From positions 29,773,318 through 29,837,317 of the forward strand of contig OY986436.1 of NCBI GenBank assembly GCA_963920525.1: a stretch of 64,000 bases of DNA. The letters run 5' to 3'. Every line of letters begins with the position of its first letter. The stretch's first letter is position 1. Positions 35,001-46,210 of the stretch are shown here, one piece after another. The DNA comes from Dichetophora obliterata. Lineage: Eukaryota > Arthropoda > Insecta > Diptera > Sciomyzidae. The notes below the pieces were generated by a model, which did not search any database, was not told where the DNA came from, and saw nothing but the letters and a program-made list of their open reading frames with translations. The translations under genes were made by a program, and so were the position numbers.

Positions 35001-36595
35001 ATCTTATCTTATCTTATCTTATCTTATCTTATCTTATCTTATCTTATCTTATCTTATCTTATCTTATCTTATCTTATCTTATCTTATCTTATCTTATCTT
35101 ATCTTATCTTATCTTATCTTATCTTATCTTATCTTATCTTATCTTATCTTATCTTATCTTATCTTATCTTATCTTATCTTATCTTATCTTATCTTATCTT
35201 ATCTTATCTTATCTTATCTTATCTTATCTTATCTTATCTTATCTTATCTTATCTTATCTTATCTTATCTTATCTTATCTTATCTTATCTTATCTTATCTT
35301 ATCTTATCTTATCTTATCTTATCTTATCTTATCTTATCTTATCTTATCTTATCTTATCTTATCTTATCTTATCTTATCTTATCTTATCTTATCTTATCTT
35401 ATCTTATCTTATCTTATCTTATCTTATCTTATCTTATCTTATCTTATCTTATCTTATCTTATCTTATCTTATCTTATCTTATCTTATCTTATCTTATCTT
35501 ATCTTATCTTATCTTATCTTATCTTATCTTATCTTATCTTATCTTATCTTATCTTATCTTATCTTATCTTATCTTATCTTATCTTATCTTATCTTATCTT
35601 ATCTTATCTTATCTTATCTTATCTTATCTTATCTTATCTTATCTTATCTTATCTTATCTTATCTTATCTTATCTTATCTTATCTTATCTTATCTTATCTT
35701 ATCTTATCTTATCTTATCTTATCTTATCTTATCTTATCTTATCTTATCTTATCTTATCTTATCTTATCTTATCTTATCTTATCTTATCTTATCTTATCTT
35801 ATCTTATCTTATCTTATCTTATCTTATCTTATCTTATCTTATCTTATCTTATCTTATCTTATCTTATCTTATCTTATCTTATCTTATCTTATCTTATCTT
35901 ATCTTATCTTATCTTATCTTATCTTATCTTATCTTATCTTATCTTATCTTATCTTATCTTATCTTATCTTATCTTATCTTATCTTATCTTATCTTATCTT
36001 ATCTTATCTTATCTTATCTTATCTTATCTTATCTTATCTTATCTTATCTTATCTTATCTTATCTTATCTTATCTTATCTTATCTTATCTTATCTTATCTT
36101 ATCTTATCTTATCTTATCTTATCTTATCTTATCTTATCTTATCTTATCTTATCTTATCTTATCTTATCTTATCTTATCTTATCTTATCTTATCTTATCTT
36201 ATCTTATCTTATCTTATCTTATCTTATCTTATCTTATCTTATCTTATCTTATCTTATCTTATCTTATCTTATCTTATCTTATCTTATCTTATCTTATCTT
36301 ATCTTATCTTATCTTATCTTATCTTATCTTATCTTATCTTATCTTATCTTATCTTATCTTATCTTATCTTATCTTATCTTATCTTATCTTATCTTATCTT
36401 ATCTTATCTTATCTTATCTTATCTTATCTTATCTTATCTTATCTTATCTTATCTTATCTTATCTTATCTTATCTTATCTTATCTTATCTTATCTTATCTT
36501 ATCTTATCTTATCTTATCTTATCTTATCTTATCTTATCTTATCTTATCTTATCTTATCTTATCTTATCTTATCTTATCTTATCTTATCTTATCTT
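32046..36595 (+). repeat. Giant perfect (ATCTT)n pentanucleotide array, 910 units
   Basis: 4,550 bp of uninterrupted ATCTT in the intron just after the transmembrane exon of Ddr. The first imperfect unit on the right is TTCTT at 36596, then AACTT and AGCTT, after which unique sequence resumes. All three + frames are open (repeating residues L-I-L-S-Y), but this is a property of the pentamer and not a gene. In the + strand RNA it is (AUCUU)n. The - strand holds AGATAA, a WGATAR-type word, every 5 bp. Perfect identity means a recent expansion or an assembly consensus artefact. Confidence 0.97.
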
Positions 36596-36600
36596 TTCTT

Positions 36601-37495
36601 AACTTAGCTTTGCGAGAGCTATGAGTACCAACAGTATTATCGGAGTTCTTCGAATTATGAATCTTCTAATTCTCTAATAATCATAATGTCAGGTGTTTTT
36701 TTTGGGATTTCAAAACCTTCTAATAGTATTAAAAGTTTTACAAAAAATTAATTTAAATGCAAGTGTTAAATAAAACCTTAGTCTTAAATTTCGTAGACAA
36801 TATAATTTTTAAATTTTCTTTTCGAATCTAATTGAACTATGTACTTCCAATACAAATTTTTAAATAAATGTCTTTAGTTATTTATTTACAAATAAACTTA
36901 TAAATATATTTATTTAAAAAAATTTTAAAATTCTGATTTTTTACAAATATTTATAAAATGCAATGGGAGATATTAACAAATATATTCTTATTTCATGATA
37001 TAAATACTTAATAACATAAATGTTATTTTTTCCAAAACTTCAAGTGCGTAAGTAGTTAAACTTTGTTATTTTATTTTTTAAATTTTTAAAAGTAGTTATA
37101 TTGTTTTAAAAAAGAACCTGACAAAAGAGAGAATTTTAAAAATATACAACAACAAATACAAACTAAATAAATCATTGGCTTTTAATGGAAACAATAGAAA
37201 TAATATTATACTACAATTAAATTTTTAGATAGAAAATGAAGGAATTCTTAATCTCTTGCAGGAAAATTAAGGTTAAATAACATGACCTCTTTCTCAAAAT
37301 TTATGCGGCAAAAAATATATGTATCCAAAGTGACCACTTGTGCTTTGATATATAATAAAAAAAAGGCACATCAAAGAATTGTCATAATGTAATTACTTAG
37401 TCAATAAATAAAAGTCTAGAATTTTAAAAAACTCAACATTTTTTATTTTTCGATTGTTTATATATTCAAACTTTTGCTTTTAACAAAATTGTTTA
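36601..37495. other. Ddr intron 3, no recognised element
   Basis: Very AT-rich. Nothing supported. Confidence 0.5.
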
Positions 37496-37499
37496 AAAC

Positions 37500-37985
37500 A
37501 TCTTGAATGTTCACCTCTTCCAATAAATGATTTTCAATCGGCATTGTTCAACGAATTTAAACGGTTCTGTGACATTGAGGAACCAAGACAGTTTTTATTA
37601 GTTTTCATTTTGAAAAGTAGCGTTTACCCTTGGCGTTTAATGCTAGTATGCTTCTTTATTTTCCAATGCTATTATTAGTAATAATTTATTACATTCGGGA
37701 AAGTAAATTGTGTTACATTATCAAAAATCAATTGTTACGATTCCTCAGCAGTTACAATTTTATCTTTCCTCGCTTCCATTAATTGCAAGATGAAGTACTT
37801 GAACTGCACAAACTCGTGTATAAACTCAGGCTTAACGTTCTCGAAATAATGTTCACTAAACTTTGAACAAGCCATTTTAATTTTATAGTTGTACTTTATC
37901 AAGAAATCTATTGGAAATCCAAAGAGAGAATTAATTCCCCGATATGTCCCCAATTCCACGTGATCTGATAAGTCTGTGTTAAAAT
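37500..37985 (-). pseudogene. hAT (ZMYM1-like) transposase fragment
   Basis: The - strand encodes H-V-E-L-G-T-Y-R-G-I-N-S-L-F-G-F-P-I-D-F and E-F-I-H-E-F-V-Q-F-K (37760-37960), then F-P-N-V-I, and at about 37545-37600 C-L-G-S-S-M-S-Q-N-R-L-N-S-L. This order matches the C-terminal third of ZMYM1-like hAT transposases, in which an E(F/L)VQF segment precedes PNV and later RSSMSQERLNSL. Stops, frame changes and loss of the ERSFSKLK part show decay. The domain recognition is by eye only. Confidence 0.6.
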
Positions 37986-38136
37986 CGCAGCAAAAAAATC
38001 TAATATAATTATATAATAATTGAAAATATTATGAAAATATGACCAAAAAAAATAACGAGGCAAAATACTGTCATTAAGGAGGATACAAATAAAATGTTCA
38101 CTCATTGAAACATTTTCAAATATGTTTTACCCCCTA

Positions 38137-38585
38137 AAGCTTAGTATGCTGTAGGAACGAAAATTTTTGGGCATATACCTCTGCACGCAAAGTTTTGGTG
38201 TAAAGAGTCAAAATTTTTTGTGTGGAGATTCATATTTTTATTGCTGCAATTTTGTATCCTATAAAAGTCGTTTTTTACACATTAATAAACTATATAAATG
38301 CAACTATAAATTTGTATAATAACAAATTCAACACTTAAACACACTTATTGCTTATTTTTATTGTTGAATGGCAATTTTCCGCGCCAATCAAAATGTACGG
38401 GCATATAATCAACAGCAAAATTTTGACATTTCAACTCTCCACTCACTAATGAAAATTTTGCAACATAGCAATAATTTTTCGTACAAGCTGGTGAAAAAAA
38501 AGTCGCTGCCAAAAAAAATCGTTGTCAAAAATCGCAATGTATTTCTTATGAATATTTTTCTTCGTTCCTACAGCATACTAAGCTT
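38137..38585. mobile_element. TA-flanked TIR element, about 450 bp
   Basis: The ends AAGCTTAGTATGCTGTAGGA and its complement (ending 38585) match over about 24 bp through ACGAA, with TA at 38135-38136 and 38586-38587. No transposase. Confidence 0.7.
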
Positions 38586-38587
38586 TA

Positions 38588-39716
38588 CCGGTGATGGGCA
38601 CCTGGGCAGTTGCCTACAATACCCACTGGATAATCCTTAGACTACCTGAAATTCATCGTTAAAGCCTTAAACACCTTTTTCTCGAAACTACTTTTTCCTA
38701 AGCGTTTGTCATAAAATCTAGAGTTCTAATTAACCGACTTTCTTGTAATTTGACATGAATATTCTTAATATATTCCTTTATGGCAGGAACCAATTTAAAT
38801 TTTTATTATTTTTTAAGAATTTGGAAAAGTAGAATATTATATAAAAAAAAATTATTTCTTTTTTGAGTATCCACCGTTTTGCGAGAAAATTTTTTTGTTA
38901 ATTTTTCCTGGCTCCTGCCATTATGGCATTTTTACTGATAAAGAATCTACCTTTTTTTATTTTTCAGATGACCAGAAGAGTAGGGATCGTGACAAGATGG
39001 TCACGGTTTTTCACCCCTCCCCCTCTTTACTTCAACAGCGTGTAAATTCGTTAAAAATTATTTTTTTTTAAATTTTTTTGTAAATTCTTAAAATATGCTA
39101 AAAGTGATACAAAAATTAATACTAAAAATATTAATTGGTTCTTTTTTATCGACCGTCAAAAAAGGCCTGAAATTCAGGCCTTTAGACTAGAATACTACCT
39201 TTAGAGATTATACATACATATCCATAAATTGTTTTAATTAAAGCTCCCTGACGAAAAATGCTGCTGGATATGGTCCTGATCAGAACTATTAGAATATTCA
39301 AAATCATCAGAATTATAACAGCTATTCTGATTCTGTACTGTCGCATCTGTAAGAATTATAACAACTATCAAAATTATAAAAGCTATTAAAATTTTGAGAA
39401 CTATTGGCATTTTCAGACTTATGTAACATAATTGTTTAGGATTTTGATATATAATATTATAATATTATTAATATTATTAATATTATTTGATATATAATAA
39501 TATAATAATTTAAGGATAATTGTAAAAAAAAGAAAGCCCTCTCATGTATCCAACAAAAACCATTAGTACTTGTGTACATCTGGCAATTTGCTTCAAACTC
39601 TCCCGACAGCAAACTATCAACAGTAAAAAAAATAAGAATAAAGAAAACTTTTTTACTCTAATCCTAAAAAAACTTCATATCTGAACCTTTTGTAACTTTG
39701 TTGACAACACTTGCAG
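38588..39716. other. End of Ddr intron 3
   Basis: AT-rich. A short perfect hairpin lies at 39161-39183 (arms AAAGGCCTGAA) and an AT-rich palindromic stretch near 39450-39500. Otherwise nothing supported. Confidence 0.5.
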
Positions 39717-39879
39717 CAGAATTGCCAACTCTTTCAGGTGGCCATGGATGACAATGAGTCGTCCATCGACAAGAATAGCCTCTACCATGAGCCTTTTAAT
39801 GTGAACATGTACACAAGTGCGGCGAGCGGCTGTTCTATGAATGACCTGCAGCGACAACATGTGACGCCGGACTATACAG
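39717..39879 (+). CDS. Ddr: Ddr exon (juxtamembrane), start uncertain
   Basis: Coding exon of the cytoplasmic juxtamembrane region, reading (Q-N-C-Q-L-F-Q)-V-A-M-D-D-N-E-S-S and ending in Q-R-Q-H-V-T-P-D-Y-T. It contains several tyrosines (N-S-L-Y-H-E-P, N-M-Y-T-S, P-D-Y-T) that could be phosphorylation or docking sites. Three in-frame acceptors are possible: 39717, 39720 (a CAGCAG pair) and 39738 (after CTCTTTCAG). All join in phase to the exon ending at 31795, so the exon has 7, 6 or 0 extra residues at its start. The donor is gtatgt at 39880, with one base of a split codon that pairs with the exon at 58543 to give aspartate. Confidence 0.85.
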
Positions 39880-42800
39880 GTATGTGTCATTATGTACTAG
39901 ATGCTGATGTTGTTGTTGTTTTCGTTCTCACATTTCTCATAAAAGAGAAGAGAAAGAATACTTTTTTAAGCATATTTTTAGGCACTATAACAAGCATTTG
40001 CATGTAGCATGCAATTGAAAATGACAAAAGGTTGAATAATGGCTGCTAGTAGAGAAAAAAAATAGCAAAAAAAAAGGGTAGTTATAAAAAACTTGTGAAA
40101 AAATATGAAAAATCATAAGGAAAAAGTAGTGACAAAAAGGTAACAAAAGCAAAAAAAAACATGGCTCAAATAGCACGAAAGAATGCTCAGTGTAAAAGTT
40201 GAAGAGTGGGAAAAATTCTTAGTTGCTGAGCTGCCAGCGGCCATAATTTCACAATACAATTGTTGTCATACAACACACACACGTACACTAGTAGTGCGAC
40301 AAACACAAAAAAAAAATAACAGCAAGGATGAAATATTTTGCGATCCTTACAATTTGTACGCTGGCAACATGTTTGCGACTTGTACGATTTTAATTGAGCT
40401 ACATGTGAGCAGAGTGTAAAATAAAAATGGCGCACTCACATGCATGCATACAAGATATGTACCAGCTCGTACATGTATCACACACAGACACAGTCACAAA
40501 CAATGGCACACTCCAACTTTTGATGCATGATGCACCATTTGAAATGCATTCGAATGTCCCTCAAGGAGTAATATGCTTTGAATATAGACGAGCCCGCATT
40601 TGTCCGGCAAGAAGGAGTTATGCGCTTTGGCAACATTGTTTATTGTCAACATACCGGACCGATGATGCATCATACGGATAGACGAACGTAGTGAGCAACA
40701 AATAGAATGCATGAACTAATAACATCAATTTAAATAAGAAACGAAAAATGTTAGTAGGTTTTGGTCAAAAAATTAACACAATAATGTTAAAAAATTATTT
40801 GAACAGACAAATTATTAAGTACTGGGAAATATTTATGCAGGTATTATTTTTGATTCGAAGCTAAATTTTTAATAATATCTCCAAGAAAGTTAGTGAATGT
40901 GTGACTACGTAAACTGGTAATGCTTAAACGATGCCAATAGCTGAGTTATCTTGAAAGCTTTTTCGCAAAAATTCCATATAAAAAAAAACAATATCATTAA
41001 AGTTCTAATGCGTGAATGGTTATGGCTAAACGGTGCCTACGTTCTCTACAAACCTTCTTGGAAAATGCCATTATTCCAAGAGTCCTTATCAAAAAAATTT
41101 GACATTTAAGATGCAATGCATTACTGTTACACTGGTTATGCAAAACTCATATTAATTACTTTGTTTTGTTTTTTTTTTTAAACTGTATCCAGAAATTGCA
41201 ATACCAATTGCTTATATTTTTGCAAACTAAGTTTTGGAAGTTCCATAAAAAAATATTTTGCAATCGAATTGATTGAAAATATAAAGCGTTAAAAGTGACT
41301 GGTTAAACGGTTTATGCTTTAGAGTTTATCAAAAATCTGACTCCCAATTCCGATACCAAAATAAAATACTATATAAAAAAAATCAATTGCTACATTTTTT
41401 TGGTCTGAACCAATTTTAGTGTCCCCATAATTGCATTTTTGAGCAAATTTTGTACTGGATACCCAGTAATAGTTAATTTTAAAAGAAAAGTCAAGCTTTT
41501 AAATCCATTCCATGGATATAAAAATATAACTTCAAATTTTCGTCCCATTTAACAAATGATTTAATGAGATTTTACGGTTTTTTTAACAAAAGTCTACTTG
41601 TTATTTCATTTTAATTATAAGTTTTTTGTTTTTTATATGAAACTATTTTAACTCTATTGCGTTTATTTTTGTTTAATACAGAAGTAAAGTACATTTTGGA
41701 ACGATTAGTGAAAGCAAAATAAGAACAGTTATTATTTTCAGATTCTATAAAGTTCATTTCTAGTGACATGATAGACGATGTCGAAATTCGGCAATTACTT
41801 TGCAACTTTCAGATACTAAGAGGCATGAGAGAGAGTCATGAGAGAGAGTCATGAGAGAGGCATGAGAAAGAGAACGAAGAAAAGTAATGATATTTTCTAT
41901 TTTGGAGGGCCGCTTAAAAAGGCTGAAATTCGAAACAAAAAGCCATTTGTAGTCCTTTACAGGATCTAAAAAAAAATTATTTTTATATTGTTGATAAAAA
42001 CAATTCCAAAATCTACTTAATTTTTGCTTTAAACTTAAATAAACTAAACATTAAAAACTTTCATAAAAAAAACCAAAAAATAGAAAAAAAAAACCATCAA
42101 ATCTCGTTAGAGCATTTGTCAAATGGGATGAAAATTTTTAGTTCTATGTCTTATATCCAAAGAATTGATTGATACGCTTGATTATCTCCAGTACAACCAG
42201 CACAAAAGTTGCTCAAAAATGCACAAAAATTAAATTCGGAGGACGCCAAAATTGCTTCAGACAAAAAAAAAACCAATCGAAAGGATTTCTTTTAAGTATC
42301 AAATGATTTAAAGTCACTAACTGTCATTTTTAGGAATTTATATTTAAAAATGTCATAATTAAATAATTTACAATCTTATTCATTACGACAATATAGTGCC
42401 AGTTCAACGGGTTATACAAAACCAATATCAATGACTGCTAATTTTTAAAACATCATAAAAAACGTCAAAGTTCATTAAATTTTATTAATATTTATTGTAA
42501 ATATTAAATGTTGTGCATTATCGGTCAAGCTGTTTATGTGTACTACATGAATTTCAACAACTCTCACAAAACTACTCATATTATTGTTTAAATAACTACA
42601 CTGATGGCAACTACTAGCAACAGCATATGTCACCTTGGGGTCTTTTAATGTTGCTATACATTGCTGGCTAAATTGGTAGCATTGTATTTCCACGAAGTGT
42701 CAGAGTTTACTTATGAGTTGAGGTGGAGTAAAATATGCACCAATCGGCAATAAACTTGAAGCAAAACAGAATAATATTTGCTAACCCATAGCAAACTAGG

Positions 42801-42970
42801 TTTCCACTAACATGCATTTAAAGCAGTCTAATTGAGATGGTTTATTTGAAACTGCTTCTATGCACAACAACATGCAATAAATAAATTATTTGCCACAGTG
42901 GCAACTTAATAAAATCGCTGGTAAATAAAACGTGTAATGCTTAAATAAGTTATCAGTTGTTATAAAATTG
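39880..42970. other. First part of Ddr intron 4
   Basis: AT-rich, with a small tandem repeat of (GGC/GTC)ATGAGAGAGA units at 41822-41872. No supported gene. Short open frames here lack recognisable domains. Confidence 0.5.
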
Positions 42971-43302
42971 ACTTCTAGCCGGTGTTCGTATTTGCTCATT
43001 CAAGAATTGCTCATTTCTGCTTCTATTCATTCATTTAAGAATATGAAGAAAGATCAAAGTGAACAGTTCATTTTCGTGAAGAGCTGAGTAGATTTTTTTG
43101 TTCATGAACTGAAGAAGAGGAAACCAGTTTGTGAGCAAGTATATTTTTTACTCTTGCGAAGAAACTGTTGCTATTCATCTCTTCTTCAATTCTTCACTTG
43201 TCGTACGTTGGCTCTTCATTTATTCATTAATTGTTCATAAAGTGGTGAAGGCAACGGATGATACTCACTTGTTCACTGGCAATAGATGGTTTGTATCAGA
43301 GA

Positions 43303-44275
43303 AGGAATTCGGTGCTGGCACGAACACTACTTAGAAATGGGTCACTAAATCCGCATCCGTTGCCAGAATTTCAAAATCAGGTAATTTTTTATAATGGGGT
43401 TGTCACCTAATGATATTTATTTTTAATAGTTTTAGGGCCGTTTTCTCAATGTCCGGTTAGCAAAGCTCTTAACCGGGAGTTAGCTAACCGTACAATAACT
43501 AAAAAAACAGTTCCGTTTTCACCAAGTGTCGGTTAAGTAACTGTCGGTTAAGTCATTAATTGTGAATTTTTTCAATTGTGACTACGCTAAACTGCATATC
43601 AGCTGTTTACGCTTGTTTTTTATTTTATTTTTGGAGTGAAAGTTGTAAAGAAAGTTGAAAGATTAATTAATAAATAATTTAAAAAAGCAACAGAGTGCCG
43701 AACTTCATTGCATATGAAGAAAGTGCATAACTCTTCCACGTAGTCACGTCTATGCGCATATGTCCTTTTTCTATTTTGGATCGAATTCAAGTTAGAAAAA
43801 AAACGAAATCCTCGAAATTCTATCCATTTTTGATTATAAAATATATAACAATTTTTTACACTACACAGCTGTTCTTCCGATTAGCAACTAACCGGAACCT
43901 CAACTTGCCGTTAACTTAACCGGCACTAAAGACTAACCGAATATTGAGAAAATGCTTTTTTGCTAACCGCCAGTTAAAGTTTCGATCTTAACCGGACATT
44001 GAGAAAACGGCCCTTAAACATAATTTAACAGTGTTAAGTGGTCGCTGATTTCGAATCTGAAGTCAGAATTTTAAAATTAAAGATGGTGGATAGGGTTGCA
44101 CCTTAATTTTTTTTTGTTTTTAAGAATTCGGTACTGGCACAAACTAAGAGTAAAAATGGGTCACGGAATATGAACCCGTTGTCAGAATTTCAAAATGAGG
44201 TCATTTTTATAATACGGTTGCCACCTTATAATATTTATTTTTAATAGTTTTAAACATAATTTAACAATTTATCAA
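43303..44275 (+). repeat. Direct duplication of about 150 bp, one copy split by a MITE
   Basis: GAATTCGGTGCTGGCACGAA (43307) through TTTTTAATAGTTTTA is repeated from 44126 to about 44275, diverged mainly by point changes. The first copy is interrupted at TTA by the MITE at 43435-44013 and resumes as AACATAATTTAACA. The second copy has no insertion. Confidence 0.85.
43435..44013. mobile_element. PIF/Harbinger-type MITE, 579 bp, TTA target duplication
   Basis: The ends GGGCCGTTTTCTCAATGTCC and its perfect reverse complement (continuing GGTTA) are flanked by TTA on both sides (43432-43434 and 44014-44016). The unoccupied sequence at 44243-44257 has a single TTA, confirming a 3-bp duplication. 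Many CGGTTA and TAACCG words lie in the subterminal parts. Non-coding. Confidence 0.92.
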
Positions 44276-44421
44276 ACTGGTTTCCTCTTCTTCAGTTCAT
44301 GAACAAAAAAATCCGCTCAACTCTTCACGAAAATGAACATGAGCACGTCTATTTTTTGAAAAAAAATTCCCTCATATTTACGAAGCTTCATGAGTGAGAA
44401 AATACGTACCCTGCTTCTAAC

Positions 44422-44780
44422 TACTAACTTTTAACACCTGACTGACTACTACAAACAACTGAGTGTCTACAAATGTTTGACTTCTCACTGCTAACTTCTG
44501 TATAAAGCTGACTACTGCTTTATACCTACTACTTAGTGACTATTGACTCTAGAATTCTAACTACTAACTGACTTCTGACTACTTCTTACAAGTAAAGGTT
44601 TTCTCCCTGCATATAACCGACAACTTACTGCTAACTAATGACTACAGACAACTGACTACTGTTTTCTGACTACTGACTTCTGCCCACTGGCTACTGACCA
44701 TTGTCTATAGACTACAACTGATCACTTATTGCTGACTACCGACTACTGACTTCTGACTAAGTACTAGTGAGTGTTTACTA
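44422..44780 (+). repeat. Decayed heptanucleotide (GACTACT-like) satellite, block 1
   Basis: Runs of TGACTAC/TGACTTC words with drift. It continues, after transposon interruptions, at 45587-46210, 47801-47842, 49065-49579 and 56292-57150. A 7-bp period is clear in cleaner parts such as 46060-46120 (TTACTGACTACTGACTACTG). Confidence 0.85.
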
Positions 44781-45586
44781 CACTCAGGGAAAAATATGGT
44801 TCAATTAAATGAAGTTGTGCTCATTTTAAACAAATTTTTTTTAAATAGAGCTGAAAACAATTTAATTTAAGTTAAACACTAATGTTTTAAGGTATAATTG
44901 AAAACAAAAGTTTTTGTTTCTAAAACCATGTTTTTAAATATACTTTTATAATAAAAATTTAAAGTTTAAATGCATTTATTTAAAAAAAACATTTATATTA
45001 AAAACAAATCTTTGAAAACATACTTTTCAAATTTCGTTTTAAATTAAAATCAATTTAAATAAACCGTAATTATTCCTATGCCATTTTATAATATTTTCAA
45101 CTTTTCGACGTCAAATGTGTGGTCAGCGAAACCTGGGAACCCTCGAACACCAAATTTTTACTCCATTCGATGAACTTTACTTTTTATTACAGCTTAATAT
45201 ATTAAACTATTTTAAATATTACAATAACAAATTAGTTTTTATTTCATCTGATGTTTAATATTTGTAAAACCAATTCAAAAATACTTTCAAACAATCAAAT
45301 GTAAAACTGCGGTTTTTCTCAGCTTGGTTTCTTTTGTCTTACAAAAATGGTCTCTGATTCTGCTTCACATAATTTTTTTAACTTAATCTAAGATAGGAAC
45401 ATATTTTCTGTAATTTCAAATAATAAGAAAAAAATTATACAAAAAAAAAAAACAAAAAGAAAATGTGTTTATAGTTAAAAATTAAACTCGTTTGTTTTAA
45501 ATTTTGTTTTGTAGAAATATAAATGCTTTAAATTTCTATTTTAAAGTTTTCTCTTTAATTTTAAAGTATGCTTTTTTTTCTCAGTG
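44781..45586. mobile_element. TIR element, 806 bp, inserted in the heptamer satellite
   Basis: The ends CACTCAGGGAAAAA and TTTTTTTTCTCAGTG are inverted with mismatches. The flanks TACTA and TACTG agree at 4 of 5 bases, though the satellite context makes this weak. The interior is AT-rich and non-coding, and satellite sequence resumes immediately on both sides. Confidence 0.6.
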
Positions 45587-46210
45587 TACTGACTTTTGAA
45601 TACTGACTTTCAACTACTGTCTCCAAACTTGTGACTACTTACTACTGAATCTTTACTTTTAGTCCTTAAATTACTAATGAATGACTAATGACATCTTACC
45701 ATCGACTAATGTCAAATAATCTACGACTATTGAATATTGTCTAATGACTACTGCTTCATGACTCCTGAATACTGACTTCTTACAACTGCCTTCTTGCTAC
45801 TGACTTCTACCTACTGCTTACTGATAAGTGTTCATTGTCTATTGACTACTAACTACTTACTACTGACTCCTTACTCAGTACTAATGACTGATATTTGAAT
45901 ACTTAATTTTATTTTAATTTATCTGAATACTCCAGACTTTGGACTACTTACTTCTGAATCTTTACTCATGACTTCTTACTATCGATTTTTGTCTATTCGC
46001 TCCTAACTAATAACTAATGACTTTTAAGTATCGACTCATGACTAATGACTACTGTTTACTTACTATTGACTACTGACTACTGTTTATTGACTACTGACTA
46101 CTGTTTACTGACTGTTGACTACTGACTACTGACCTCTGCCTTCTGCTAACTGACTCCTGACTTAGTAATAATGACGAGTGAGTATTGACTACTGACTATC
46201 GACTACTGAC
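45587..46210 (+). repeat. Heptanucleotide satellite, block 2
   Basis: Same decayed TGACTAC array, with the clearest period at 46020-46130. Confidence 0.85.

Larger units (their letters stand above)
42980..44413. mobile_element. hAT-like non-autonomous element with long inverted ends
   Basis: The left CGGTGTTCGTATTTGCTC and the right complement CAGGGTACGTATTTTCTC are inverted. A strongly matching inner block (TTCATTTTCGTGAAGAG, then GTTCATGAACTGAAGAAGAG and GGAAACCAGTTTG) occurs at about 43063-43130 and 44277-44335. The flanks CTTCTAGC (42972-42979) and CTTCTAAC (44414-44421) agree at 7 of 8 bases, as for a hAT duplication. Inside lie a direct duplication and the MITE at 43435. Confidence 0.75.

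Noticed and set aside
31863..36624. Three overlapping open frames of about 1,530-1,580 codons encoding L-I-L-S-Y repeats
   Set aside because: The pentamer ATCTT contains no stop in any + frame, so the open frames follow from the repeat itself. There is no coding context, and they lie in an intron.
39161..39183. Perfect hairpin AAAGGCCTGAA as a terminator
   Set aside because: Intrinsic terminators of this kind are bacterial. In a fly intron it has no such role and may be chance.
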